64,000 nucleotides of DNA, taken from assembly GCA_031772625.1 (NCBI GenBank), contig CM062810.1:710746866-710810865 (forward strand), read 5' to 3'. Origin of the DNA: Pinus tabuliformis (Eukaryota; Streptophyta; Pinopsida; Pinales; Pinaceae). Made by a program: the position numbers and the translations under genes. Each line of letters starts with the position of its first letter. Position 1 is the stretch's first letter. The notes under the pieces were generated by a model. It did no database searches. It was not told the DNA's origin and was given only the letters and a program-made list of their open reading frames with translations. Positions 45,639 to 55,761 of the stretch are shown one piece after another.

Positions 45639-47933
45639 CTATTCTTTCCTACCTTTCTTCTTTTCCACTTTCCTCCAACCTCCAGTGTTGGGGGTGGTTG
45701 TTACTATGGCTAATTGTTCCTCACTTGTATTTTTGGGTTTTTCTTTGTCTGAGTCTGAGCCTTCAGATCCAGGTGCTCGTTTACTTCCGCTTATTTCCAT
45801 TTGGGTCTGTTGTTGCTAAGGGGGGTTGTCAGGAAACTTCTTTAGTGTGATGTTTTGTCCCTTTTGAGCATCCAATTCTGCTTTGCTTTCTGTTGGCTCT
45901 GTTGTTTCGTCTTCTTCTTCTAGGGGGTATGTGTGCTGCCAACCTTTTGGCTTTCTCTGTTGTTTCTTATTCCATTTGGGTTCTTTTTTGGCCAGAGGGC
46001 ATGCGCTCTGCAAGTGGCCTGTTTGCAAACATCCACGACACCGAAAAGTTGTGTTTTCGTAGTCTAATGGTTGAATCCACTGTGAGTTGTTGAAATTCAA
46101 TGTGATGTTGTCTGGTAACCCTTGGCTAAGATCTGTTTCAACACATATCCTAGCAAAAGTGAATATTCCCCTTGTAATTCTGTCCCCGTCCGTCTTTAGG
46201 AATTTTCCCAAGGAGTTCCCAATAGCTATTAATACATTATGATGCCAGAAATGTAATGGGAGGTTATGCAGTCTAACCCAAACTGGAATTTTTGATACCA
46301 CCATAGTGTTGGCATCAAATTCTGGGAACCATGGGGTTATGAAGAGCCCAACGCTACCCCAGAACCATGGTCCCGTGTTGAGGATGTGTTCCCGTTCTTG
46401 TGCTGTGTTGAATCTGACTATGAAAAACCCTTTGGGACATAGATAGATTTCACAATTTGATGTCCATGCAGTATGTATCCATTGGTGCAGTACATCAGAG
46501 TTTGGCCAGAAGCCATTAAATCTACATATAACTGCACTGTTAGAGAGATCTGAATATAAGCTATTTACCTCAAGCATTGATGAGATGAAGAGTACAGGAT
46601 TTTCCAGTTTTTGTTCCACGATGTAAGGCCCTGGCGGCTTAACCATTGTTGCTGGTTTGGTTTGTGCTTTTGCCTTTCCTTTGATTGCATCTTTAAAGGT
46701 TCCTATGTTTCTTGTGCTGGTTCCAGAGCATCCTCCCCGCAGACGCAGATTTACTATGATGGTCGAATCTCTTGTGATGCCATAATCCTGTAGGGTGTGA
46801 TTGTCTTGTAGGCAATGTCCTGAGTATATCAGATTTTGGCTTCTTGCTGGTATCCCATGGTAAGCCTGTATTTCTTGCTTTAAGTCCTGGATCCTCATCC
46901 CTTTCCGGAGTGTCCAACAAAGATGGCTGCCTTCCAACATTTTGATGAATATTACTATTGAATCTGTCTCAATAGCATGCATCTCATTGCCTTTTGTTTG
47001 ATGCCTGTGTGCGTATTCCGTGAGACCTCCCAGGTGGGGCTCTACCCAGTCTAGTGCTATGTCTGTGCAGTTCATGTGTTCATTATGGTCCTGCTCACAG
47101 ATTGACACCCTAACTGGCTCTCTTTGACTCAGAAGGGGGTCCACAGGGCACAGTGTTGTTAGTTATGTAGACAAAGCATCCAGGTAGATATCCCTAGCCT
47201 TCTTCTGTTGTGCCCAGTCCACCAGAAAGAGGGTAATTGTTGTAGATCCATCAAGCCAATAGATTACAAGGATAGAACAGTGGCGATTGTCCGGATCTGG
47301 CCAGTACTTGGGCCGATTTAATGTTAGGCTGCCCATTTTTGAGAGCCCCCTTCCAGATCTATAAGAAATGTCATATTTCAGAAGGGGATAGGCCATCCAT
47401 GTCCCTTGTGGGCCACGCATTCTCACTAGTTTCTCCCTGTCAATGAGCTGTAGGAATCCTTGGATCTGAGGGTTTTGGTTGAGATCTAGCCTTAACAGGG
47501 ATCCTTCAGCTACAGAGCTTCCTGATTGAGGGAAGTTTTTCCATGTCGGAGCCCATGCAGTTGCATGGTACATCAGATCTAGGGTACTATGTTGGATCCC
47601 CCTAGAATTGATCAGATCCAGCGTCCTAGGGTCGCTCCTCTGACAGTCCCTGCCCTTAATGGCTGCATTAGTCTGTGTTGCGACAACAAATATGAGGTAA
47701 TCCTCAGGGGTGGACAGGTTGTATGCGGCGCCCAATCCAGACCCAGACTTGACCATCAGCAAGGGCGTGGTAGCATTGCATAGGAGCTAGTAGTGAGGAG
47801 AGGCATAACACGCTCCAGATCCGATGGCAAGACGGGTTCCAAGAAAGGAGATGGGAATTGAGGGCACAACTTGTGGTTTTGGTATCGAGGCGCTACGACC
47901 GAGTGTTGCAGAAATTGCGCTTGTTGTTGCCAT
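45639..47933 (-). pseudogene. LINE-type ORF1 with internal ubiquitin-like domain, copy B
   Basis: One frame of 765 codons from ATG (47931-47933) to TAG (45639-45641), with no frameshift but three nonsense codons: TAG at 47787 (Trp in copy A), TAA at 47163 and TAG at 45816. Order: residues 1-324 unrecognised; 325-401 ubiquitin-like, ending LRLRGG; ~458-583 DUF4283-like with GFFIVRFN, ILNTGPWFWG and WVRLHNLPL; CCHC knuckle at ~632-645 (CRGCLQTGHLQSAC); acidic then basic tail. DUF4283 plus CCHC is the plant L1-clade ORF1/Gag layout, which coats the RNA. No endonuclease or RT lies downstream within the unit, so the element is not autonomous as seen here. It could alternatively be a once-domesticated ORF1 gene; the stops argue it is now dead. 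Confidence 0.85.
46731..46961 (-). other. Ubiquitin-like domain within ORF1 copy B
   Basis: 77 residues alignable with ubiquitin without gaps: VIFIKMLEG at strand 1, IQDLKQEIQ at the helix, GIPARSQNLIYSG, TLQDYGI and STIIVNLRLRGG at the end. Retained against ubiquitin numbering: Leu8, Lys27, Ile44, Arg72, Arg74 and Gly75-Gly76. Changed: Lys11, 29, 33, 48 and 63 are not Lys, and Val70 is Asn. So the surface read by deubiquitinases is partly kept while the main chain-forming lysines are gone. Six residues after the Gly-Gly the ORF1 sequence continues toward DUF4283. Confidence 0.85.
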
Positions 47934-48104
47934 TGTTTCCTGCCGAGAGCTAGGGTTCCAAACCTTCTGGCTTCAAAACTCTCATCAGGATGTTCCAAAA
48001 AAAAATCCAAACAATGTAATAGTGTTGAGTGACAGAAAATCTTGCTTCCTTTCTTTTATATATATATAAAAGTTCACACAATTACCTTGTTATATAGTGT
48101 GTGT

Positions 48105-48129
48105 GGGGGGGGGGGGGGGGGGGGGGGGG
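48105..48129 (+). repeat. (G)25 homopolymer
   Basis: 25 consecutive G after a GTGTGTG stretch, in unit B only; unit A has GTGGGAAC at the equivalent place (~41221). May form a G-quadruplex. Run length from assembly is uncertain for such tracts. Confidence 0.9.
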
Positions 48130-48512
48130 ACAACTTTGTATATATGTATATTGGTATAATTCTTACGTTAATTGTAATAAGAAATTTTACGAAATATCTA
48201 AGCCTAGTTAAACATACTTATAGATTTAATGAAGGTATGAAATGTGGTGAATTAGAAAAATCTATAGTGTTCCTTAAAGAAACAAGATTTTAATGTGTCA
48301 CCAGCTAAACCACTAATTGAAAAGTATAATAGGAAAAGTTTGGAAAATTTAAATATAAGTGGAATAGAATTAGCAAACCTTGTGTTGAAACTTAAGGTGT
48401 AACTTGCATTCAAGTATTGTAAAGGAAATATTGATCAGTGATCAAGATTATTTCAAAGAACTTAAACATAAACAAGTGGGATATTGTGTGACTATTGTAT
48501 TTTAACTCATTA

Positions 48513-48591
48513 TTAAAAAAAAAAAACAAACAAAAAAAAGAAACAAACAAAAAAAAACAAAAACAAAAACAAAAAAACAAAAAAAAATAAG
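48513..48591. repeat. A-rich (A3-9C)n tract
   Basis: Expanded A/C tract in unit B; unit A has a shorter A-rich run at about 41610-41630. Confidence 0.85.
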
Positions 48592-48809
48592 GAATAATTT
48601 AGGAAGGTATTTTACACAAAGAACCTCACATCTCCATAGCTATCATTCAAGGCAACCTTTACTCCATGGTGGTTTCTATAGTGGTGATTCATTATTAGAT
48701 ACATAAGATCATTTATTTCTTATATTCCCAAATATGGTTATTTAATGCTGAAGGCAAAGTATGGTTTCAAGCAGCAGGGAAATAATAGTTGAAACTAATT
48801 TTCAACAAT

Positions 48810-49240
48810 TGTTCAAGTGGCATTCTCAAAGATTGTAACAATAGTTATTGCAAATACAACTGCTAGTTTGAGTGAATGCATGGGTGCACAACTTATTTGG
48901 GCCCTTGTTGATGTAATTATCCAAAGGCTGATGGTTAAAGGGGGTTGGGAATGTCTCAGATATCTCAAAATTACAAGGGGTATTGATGCATTTCATACCA
49001 TTGTGAAAATTGTTTGATCATTCAAATGTTCTTTGGTACTACAGGACCTAATGAATGATGTGTACAGGCCTTGGTTATTGGAGGAGTCAGGAGGAGAAAA
49101 TCAAAGAATCCTTGGTGTTTGCTTCCAAATCCCTTGTCACTATTCAAGGATTGAGTCCTACTATAGTAGGAGGAGTGTCTGCCATTATTACCACTCTGGA
49201 TATCATCAAAACGCGACTACAAGTACTCAAAGGTAAGGAA
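48810..49240 (+). pseudogene. Mitochondrial carrier (SLC25A44-like) gene fragment, unit B
   Basis: Duplicate of 41850-42275, better preserved in the second part: one frame reads LGYWRSQEEKIKESLVFASK and GGVSAIITTLDIIKTRLQVL before the GTAAGG donor, with the proline of TTPLD missing. The first part, from 48817, ends in a stop after TIVKIV. Inner-membrane metabolite carriers have three such repeats; less than two are visible. Confidence 0.68.
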
Positions 49241-49329
49241 AATTGTCAACCCACTATTTTCATTATTTAAAATTTCTCAAATATTTGAAATCTATATTAA
49301 TTGTCACAATAATTTGAGAGGTTGTTCTT

Positions 49330-49790
49330 GTACATCAATGGAGTAAAATTCCAAACATATGTTTTGACAATTCTAGAAAAGGTTAATGAAGTAAAACAAT
49401 TCATAATTTTTGAGGCTTCAATTATTGACGATTTTTATTAATCTAGCTATAAAAAATATAAAATGCATATAATGAAGTAAAATTTTGAACCACAATTTTT
49501 TCAAATTTGGAAGAGGTTAATGAAAAAAATCGTAATTTATGAGCCTTTAATGTCTGTATATTTTTCATTGATCCAACTGTAAAAAACATAAAACACATTC
49601 AATCAGTAAAATTTCAATCCTCTATTTTGTCAAATTTTGGAAAAGGTTAACGAAGTGAAAACAATCATAATTTCCGAGTCTTGAATGTCTGTATAGTTTT
49701 TGTTGATATAGCTATAAAAAACATAAAGCAGATTCAATAAGTAAAATTTCAAACCTCTATTTTTTCAAATTGTGGAAAAAGTTATACTTT
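49330..49790. repeat. Degenerate ~120 bp tandem repeat, unit B
   Basis: Same array as 42375-42830, with the same number of units, so the array predates the duplication. Confidence 0.75.
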
Positions 49791-49954
49791 ATGACATCAT
49801 ACACCATCCATGACTGTTGCGATATTACTATTTGGGATATCAAAAATTTAATGACCCATTAAGTACTTACAAGTTAAACATAACTTGTAAATTACAAACC
49901 AAAGTCTTGTACCTTCATTTAGTCAAGCACTAAATTTGTCCCAAGAACCCTATA

Positions 49955-50460
49955 TCACTTATGTAGATGGACCTTTTCCTGCTTCTCATCCAAGGTGATT
50001 TTTCCCATTGTTAGAAACCCTACCATCATTATCACTTCAAATTTCTTCTTACTGCTAAATTGAGGGTCAATTATCCCATTCCCATCCCAAAGTGCATCAC
50101 TCCAAGGCTTGTAACCTTTTGGTGGAACAAGACCATACTTAATGTTGAATTGCATCTGTAACACAACATTTTTCAAAAGCACGTGGAAATATCACTGATT
50201 CCAAAGACAATTTCTTAACGGGGTTGTCTGTGACCCTAAAACCCTTAGGACCCGGATCAAATCGTTTAGCTACTCCTAGTTGTGTCCCATTCTTTAGAAA
50301 TGAAAGTTTTGTTAGAGGTTTGCTTTCAAGGTTCAAAACACACACAATAGTATCACCAACACCAAACATTGAAATATAATCTAGGAACTTTCTTCCTATT
50401 GAAAACTTTCTAATACCACCAAATCCAAAATTATGTTTAGTTTCAATGAATAGAAAAAGC
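49955..50460 (-). pseudogene. SPRY-domain (hnRNP U-like) gene fragment, unit B
   Basis: Duplicate of the unit A fragment with the same frameshift and the same altered P-loop, so both defects predate the tandem duplication. The upstream part is shortened, with the readable SPRY frame starting at 50369 (FGVGDTIVCVLNLESKP). Its echo copy lies at about 50850-50950. Confidence 0.7.
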
Positions 50461-51155
50461 GGGTGGGAAAAGCAAGGTTTGATATAGTGAGTAGGTTCTT
50501 ATGCAGGTGAAGTGTTGGGAAGCTAAGGCGGTGAGAGGTGTTTATTGGGTAGAAGTGATGGTTCAAGAGGGTTTAAGCGGTGAAGCGTGTCAGTTAGGTG
50601 TCTACACATCTGACGCCCTCACAATATAGGTGGCAAGAATGGTGGTATAATTTTTATTTATGAAAAATCTACCATGAATATGATAATTTATTTCAACTTA
50701 GTTTATTTCTCACCATGACTTAGCCTAACGAAAACTTTAGATATGCACTCACACTGTGGGAGAATGTTAATGTAAAATTTGGATAAAAATAGCGAAGCCG
50801 ACAATAAGACCTCAAATCTTATTACCCAACCATATTTCAAATCTTTCGTCCTGTTGAAAACTTTCCAATACCACCAAATCCAAAACTATGTTTAGTTTCA
50901 AAGAATAGAAAAAGCGAGTGGCGAAAGCAAAGCTTGATATAGTGAGGCAAGTTCTTATGTAGGTGAAGCAATGGGAAGCCAAGGCAGTGACATGTGTTCA
51001 TTCGGCAAAAGTGATGGTTTAAGAAGATTGAAACAATAAAGTAGGTTAATTAGGTGTGTACACAACTAACACCTTTACAAAATAGGTGTTAAGAAAGATG
51101 ATAATTTTTTTATTTATAAAAAATAACCATTATTATGAAATATTGTATCTTCGTT

Positions 51156-51391
51156 ATCAAAGAGATATAGAACAGTCGGTGAAGGAGCGTGCTGTTAAGG
51201 CGCTCCGTATGCAAAGGTCACCGGTTCTAGTCTCGACGATACCAAAAAATTTAGCATGGTTTCCGCTAGTGCGGCTCAGGCCGGGTGCGATTCCCGGGTG
51301 ATTTTGACGGCTTAGATGCCCCTGAGTCGTGGCCTCTCAGCCATAGGGTAAGAGTGATTTTCAGGGTTCACCCACTTATCAACAAAAAAAA
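51156..51391 (+). mobile_element. tRNA-derived SINE with empty-site proof
   Basis: 236 bp insertion in unit B between copies of GAAATATTGTATCTTYGTT (51137-51155 and 51392-51410); unit A at about 44180-44200 has a single copy and no insertion. The head reads TAGAACAGTCGGT (compare tRNA TAGCTCAGTCGGT) and GGTTCTAGTCTC for box B; a second box-B-like GTGCGATTCCCGGG lies further in; tail A8. Different family from the SINE at 1869. Confidence 0.92.
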
Positions 51392-51576
51392 GAAATATTG
51401 TATCTTTGTTTTCACTTAATTTATTTCTCACCATTCTTAGTCTAACGTAAACTTTGGATATACACTATGAAAGAATCTTAATATAATATTTAAATATGCA
51501 CTTAAAAATGGAAGAGACAAAAATATTAAAAATGCATGAACTTTTGGATATGTATATTCTTTTTAAACTTCGGATA

Positions 51577-52825
51577 AAAGCAACTAAGTGGCAATAAGAC
51601 TTCAAATCTTATTTCCCAATCATATTTCAAATAAATAATTTTTTATTCATTATATAAATATACAAATTATTTTATTTTGTTAAAACTGAGGTAAATATAT
51701 AACTTTTATATTCAAGATCCGAGGTCAAGGATTGCTATAATCCCTGCGCTATCGAAGGTATGGACGTGTGTTGTTTTGAATCTCATTACCTATTTTGAAC
51801 TTACCAACATTGTCCACATATTATTTTCTCACAATATTACCTACTAACTAAACACATGTAATGACTCCAAGACCCTTTCGTCTAACTCCAAAAACTTTTA
51901 AATTGTTTTTGAATTTTTAAAGAGATTTATTTAATATAAAATTAAAAAATAAATAAATTTATAAACATTTCTTTTGCTGAGTGGCCCGAGCCCGCCCAAC
52001 CTTTGATTTATATGACGCCAAAAAATAATCTCTATCATATTTATCACAATATATCTTGTCGGGTATAATAATTGGAAGTCAAATTTGTTTGACTTGGATC
52101 ACTTACACTACACCTTTGTTGGAGGCAGGTAAGATAATGTAAGATTCTGATTTTGATTTGCATCGAATTTAAAGGATTTTTGATAGTTTGGAATGACTAT
52201 TTAGAAAAAAATTGACCAAAACTAGGTCGGAATTCATATTTTGAAATCTATTAAAAACATGATTGGACTTTATACCCGGTTCTATTTATTCGAAAATTAC
52301 ATTTAAGAATATTGGGTTTCAAAAAAGACAATCCAATAAAGTAGGATTGATTTTGATGTGCAATAAAGTAAAGAATCTTTGGGTTTTGGATTAACCCTTC
52401 GATTTTAAAAAATTGATAAAAACTGAGCAAGATTTTTTAGCTAGTAAGAAAAAATCGTTGGTTTTATTGAATAGTGTAAACTAGTACATCTCGTTTATCT
52501 GGACACACTGTATCAAATTTTACATATATGTGAGAAATCTATATGGAAAATGCAATTATGTACAAAATAATATATCAATTTTAGTGTGGGCTTAACAAGT
52601 GCCCAAGGATCTATATTGTTTCATGTATAAGTTAAAAAACAACTAGAATAAAAAATAAAAAATTGAGTAGAATCGTCTATCATATGTCTATACACATATA
52701 AGGTAAGAGAATATTTAAAAATAGTGAAATAATGAGAAATGTGATACCGCATAGAAGTTAAAACATAACAATATTGGATAATACCAACATAAAACTATTG
52801 TTAGGGGAATGGCAAATATCCAGCA
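51577..52825. other. Intergenic spacer
   Basis: AT-rich; the first ~65 bp repeat unit-internal sequence. No gene, no element ends recognised. Confidence 0.5.
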
Positions 52826-53240
52826 TCTATGGAGCAACCATCCACCTCCAGATATTGGAAGCCAAAAGTCTCATCTTAGATATGGCACTATTGTGCTCCA
52901 TGTGTAATTGCAGAATTAGTGATGTGCTCCATGTGTAATTGCATAATGTGACCCCAGAAGAGTGCCATGGAGATGAATGATGTTCCGGAGCCAACCTATA
53001 GGTGTGGGTGGGAAATTGTGGAGATTCCCAACACATGATTGATGATGGCCTGGGAGTCTCCATAGATGCTCAAATTTTGTATATCTAGAAAACAAGCAAA
53101 CCATAGTAAACCCCAAAGTGCAATTGCCTTAGCCTTCATGTTAGTTCCTCTGCCCCTCCCGAATAGATCCAATATTGTTGGTTTTTTCAATGCAAATCCA
53201 TACCCCGTATCCACATCTCCCCCTGTTCAGCACCATCAAA
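52826..53240 (-). pseudogene. LINE RNase H domain relic
   Basis: The minus strand reads RGTNMKAKAIALWGLLWFA, NLSIYGDSQAIINHVLG and, in other frames, SHPHLIGWLRNI and NSAISKMRLLASNIWRW. This is the pattern of the RNase H domain at the C-terminus of plant LINE ORF2 (AEAxALxxGL...GDSxxxI...HxxREaNxxADxLSKxG). A 30 bp direct duplication near 52890-52945 and frameshifts break it. No RT is seen upstream. Confidence 0.65.
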
Positions 53241-54169
53241 AAACCTGCTGAAAAAAATATATCCAGACCAATTATTCTATGTGAAGTCGATAATGACAAA
53301 AATCTCATTCATATGAATATTTTATTAATAATTTGGTCGACATTATGGTTTTTGTCCTATCTAAAAGTTTTAATTTAAAAAATAAAATAATATTATAAGG
53401 ATTTTAAAAAATATATTAAAATTATCTTTAAAAATAATTATATTTTAAAATTTATTTTTAATAAATGATATTGAAATAAAATAATATTGAATAATTTTAA
53501 CTTGCACGGAGATGTAATAGAATGTTGCTTGAATCATTTATAAACTATTTAAAATTTAATGCTTTTAATTAAATTATAGTAAAAATTACATTAAATAAAA
53601 TTTATATCTAAATTTTTAAACATATTTAAAAAATTTAACCCATTTCAAAATCTTTCTTCATTTAAAAAACGCTTTGTCTATTTAAATAAATTTTATATTT
53701 AAATATTTTAAATCATATTAAAAACTATGCAAGCTTATAAGGCTTTGTCTAACTATTTATGTAGGCTTTGTCCAACTATTTTATATCTGGGAGTTTTTGG
53801 AGAATTTGGTTAAATAATTTAGCTATTTAACTAAGTTTTGTTTAATTAAATTATCTTAGTAGAATTTTGTTATATAATTTATTGTTATATTTTTTTAAAT
53901 TTGGTTGTGTATATATAAATGTATTTAGTGTTTTGGACTTAAAACGTATTAAATTTATAAATCAAATTTGTAAGTAAATTTGGAAAAAAAAACTAGCGAG
54001 ATGATTATTTATTTATTCATTTTTCAGTTAGCTATCATATCAATCAGCAATGATGACAATGATCACTGGTTATGATATGTTAATGCACGTTAACTCATTA
54101 CCATTATTAAACCTAGAATTACCAAGGTGGTGGTACCTAAGAGACATGCTTTCACTCCTACCAAGTGAC
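53241..54169. other. AT-rich spacer
   Basis: Very AT-rich, no gene. 53350-53480 resembles the dispersed AT-rich repeat at ~620-760 and ~61490-61600. Confidence 0.5.
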
Positions 54170-55270
54170 TCTTGGTCTTATGGCCATTAATATGTTTTCT
54201 TACATCAAGGAAACAAACTCTTACCCAAGCAAAAACAATTTCGGCTTTTGGAGCTTTGGTGTTTGGAATTGATTTGCAGGGAGTCCCACTTGTGTTCAAA
54301 TCTCTGGAGGCATCACCCATATGCCCATAGTGTAGGAAGATACAAGCAATATGAATGAAAGTCCCATCACCAACTCTAGTCCCACCCATGTTCAAATCTC
54401 TGGAGGCATTACCCATATGCCTATATTTTGGTGTATCAAATTGTAGGGTGTTTGGAATCGATTTGCAGGTAGTCCCACCCGTGTTCAAATCTCTGGAGGC
54501 ATCACCCAAATATGCCCGTAGTGTAGGAAGATACAAGCAATATGAATGCAAGTCCCATCGCCAACTTTGAAGGTAGTCCCACCTGTACCCGTGTTCAAAT
54601 CTCTGGAGGCATCTCCCAAATACCGACATTGCCAAACCAACAATGAGGACAATCATCTCTTCAAATGCAAAACCACATCACATGGAATTATGCCGGTATC
54701 GCCAAACCAACAATGAGGACAATAATCTCTTCAAATGCAAAACAACGTCACATGGAACCAACAATGAGGACAATCATCTCTTCAAATGCAAAACCACGTC
54801 ACATGGAATGACCAACTGATAGTCCCTAAAAAAACTAATTTTCACACATATCAAATAACTTTGAGTCTTAGTCTGTTAACATGTTTCCTTATGTACAGGG
54901 AGTCCCACCGTGTTCAAAGTGTTTGGAATCGATTTGGAGGTAGTCCCACCGATGTTCAAAGTGTTTTCCTTATGTACAGGTAGTCCCACCGTGTTCAAAG
55001 TGTTTGGAATCGATTTGGAGGTAGTCCCACCGATGTTAAAAGTGTTTGGATTCAATTTGCAAGTAGTCCCACCTGTACCCGTGTTCAAATCTTTAGAGGC
55101 ATCACCCATATGCCGGTATTGCCAAACCAACGATGAGGACAATCATCTCTTCAAATACAAAACCACATCACGTCAAATGACTTGCTGACAGTCCCTAAGA
55201 AAACTAATTTTCACACCTATCAAATTACTTTAAATCTTAATTTGTTAACATATTTCCTTATGTCCAAAAA
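54170..55270. repeat. Complex tandem array upstream of the receptor kinase
   Basis: Mosaic of at least three unit types: GTGTTCAAATCTCTGGAGGC followed by ATCACCCATATGCC (about six copies), TTTGGAATCGATTTGSAGGT plus AGTCCCACC (about six), and AACCAACAATGAGGACAATC plus ATCTCTTCAAATGC (about four). The largest repeat, ~54560-54850 versus ~55060-55260, includes a shared flank CTAATTTTCACAC. Part of the unit reads CRYCQTNDEDNHLFKC on the plus strand, resembling the zinc-binding motif found after LINE reverse transcriptases, but no longer protein is supported. Confidence 0.75.
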
Positions 55271-55572
55271 AATACAACTTATCCAAACATAAACAATTTC
55301 AAAACATGCTTCATACTATTAAAACAGTGCTTTTAAAACCATCAAAATATAGCTTGACCACTACTTTTAAAACAACCAAAAATTTATTAAAACACTACTT
55401 TTAAAACAACCAAAAATTTATCGATGGAAAAGGACCATAAATAAAACCATAAATACATTAAAAAAAATTCCCACTTACTACGCCACTACCGTGGGAATCG
55501 TTTGAAAAGCAAGGACATAAAAGTTAGTAAACGCAATCAACGCTGCAATTATGTTTATCATTCACATAGACA

Positions 55573-55580
55573 TTAAATAT
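55573..55580 (+). promoter_or_regulatory. Possible TATA box of the receptor kinase gene
   Basis: TTAAATAT about 185 bp upstream of the ATG, the best TATA-like word in the 5' flank, which would put a 5' leader of ~150 bases before the start codon. Confidence 0.35.
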
Positions 55581-55761
55581 ACAGCCACACAGAGAGTCAG
55601 GAACTCTGAAGAAATGTTTTCGACTTCACAGAGAGGTCACCGAGAGGCAAAAAGGCCGAGAAATCATATCTAGAGCACACTTTCAGTTTCCTTAGAAGTA
55701 GAAAACAATCTATTCGAATCCTACTCCTTTCAATCTAGATCACCGGACTACTTTTTAAAAA

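Larger units (their letters stand above)
44386..51576. repeat. Tandem duplication, unit B
   Basis: Direct, head-to-tail copy of unit A. It lacks the Tat element, but has a SINE at 51156-51391, an expanded G-run and an expanded A/C-rich tract; subtracting these brings its length to that of unit A. Sequence past the right end (51577-51640) again resembles unit-internal sequence near 50785, so part of the spacer is present a third time. Confidence 0.92.

Noticed and set aside
45635..46093. Plus-strand frames opposite ORF1 (hydrophobic, Leu/Val/Phe rich)
   Set aside because: Antisense shadows of the basic tail and knuckle of ORF1; also present at 23409-23867.
51715..51775. tRNA-like words (GAGGTCAAGGATT) in spacer
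   Set aside because: Only one weak box, no partner box, tail or duplication.
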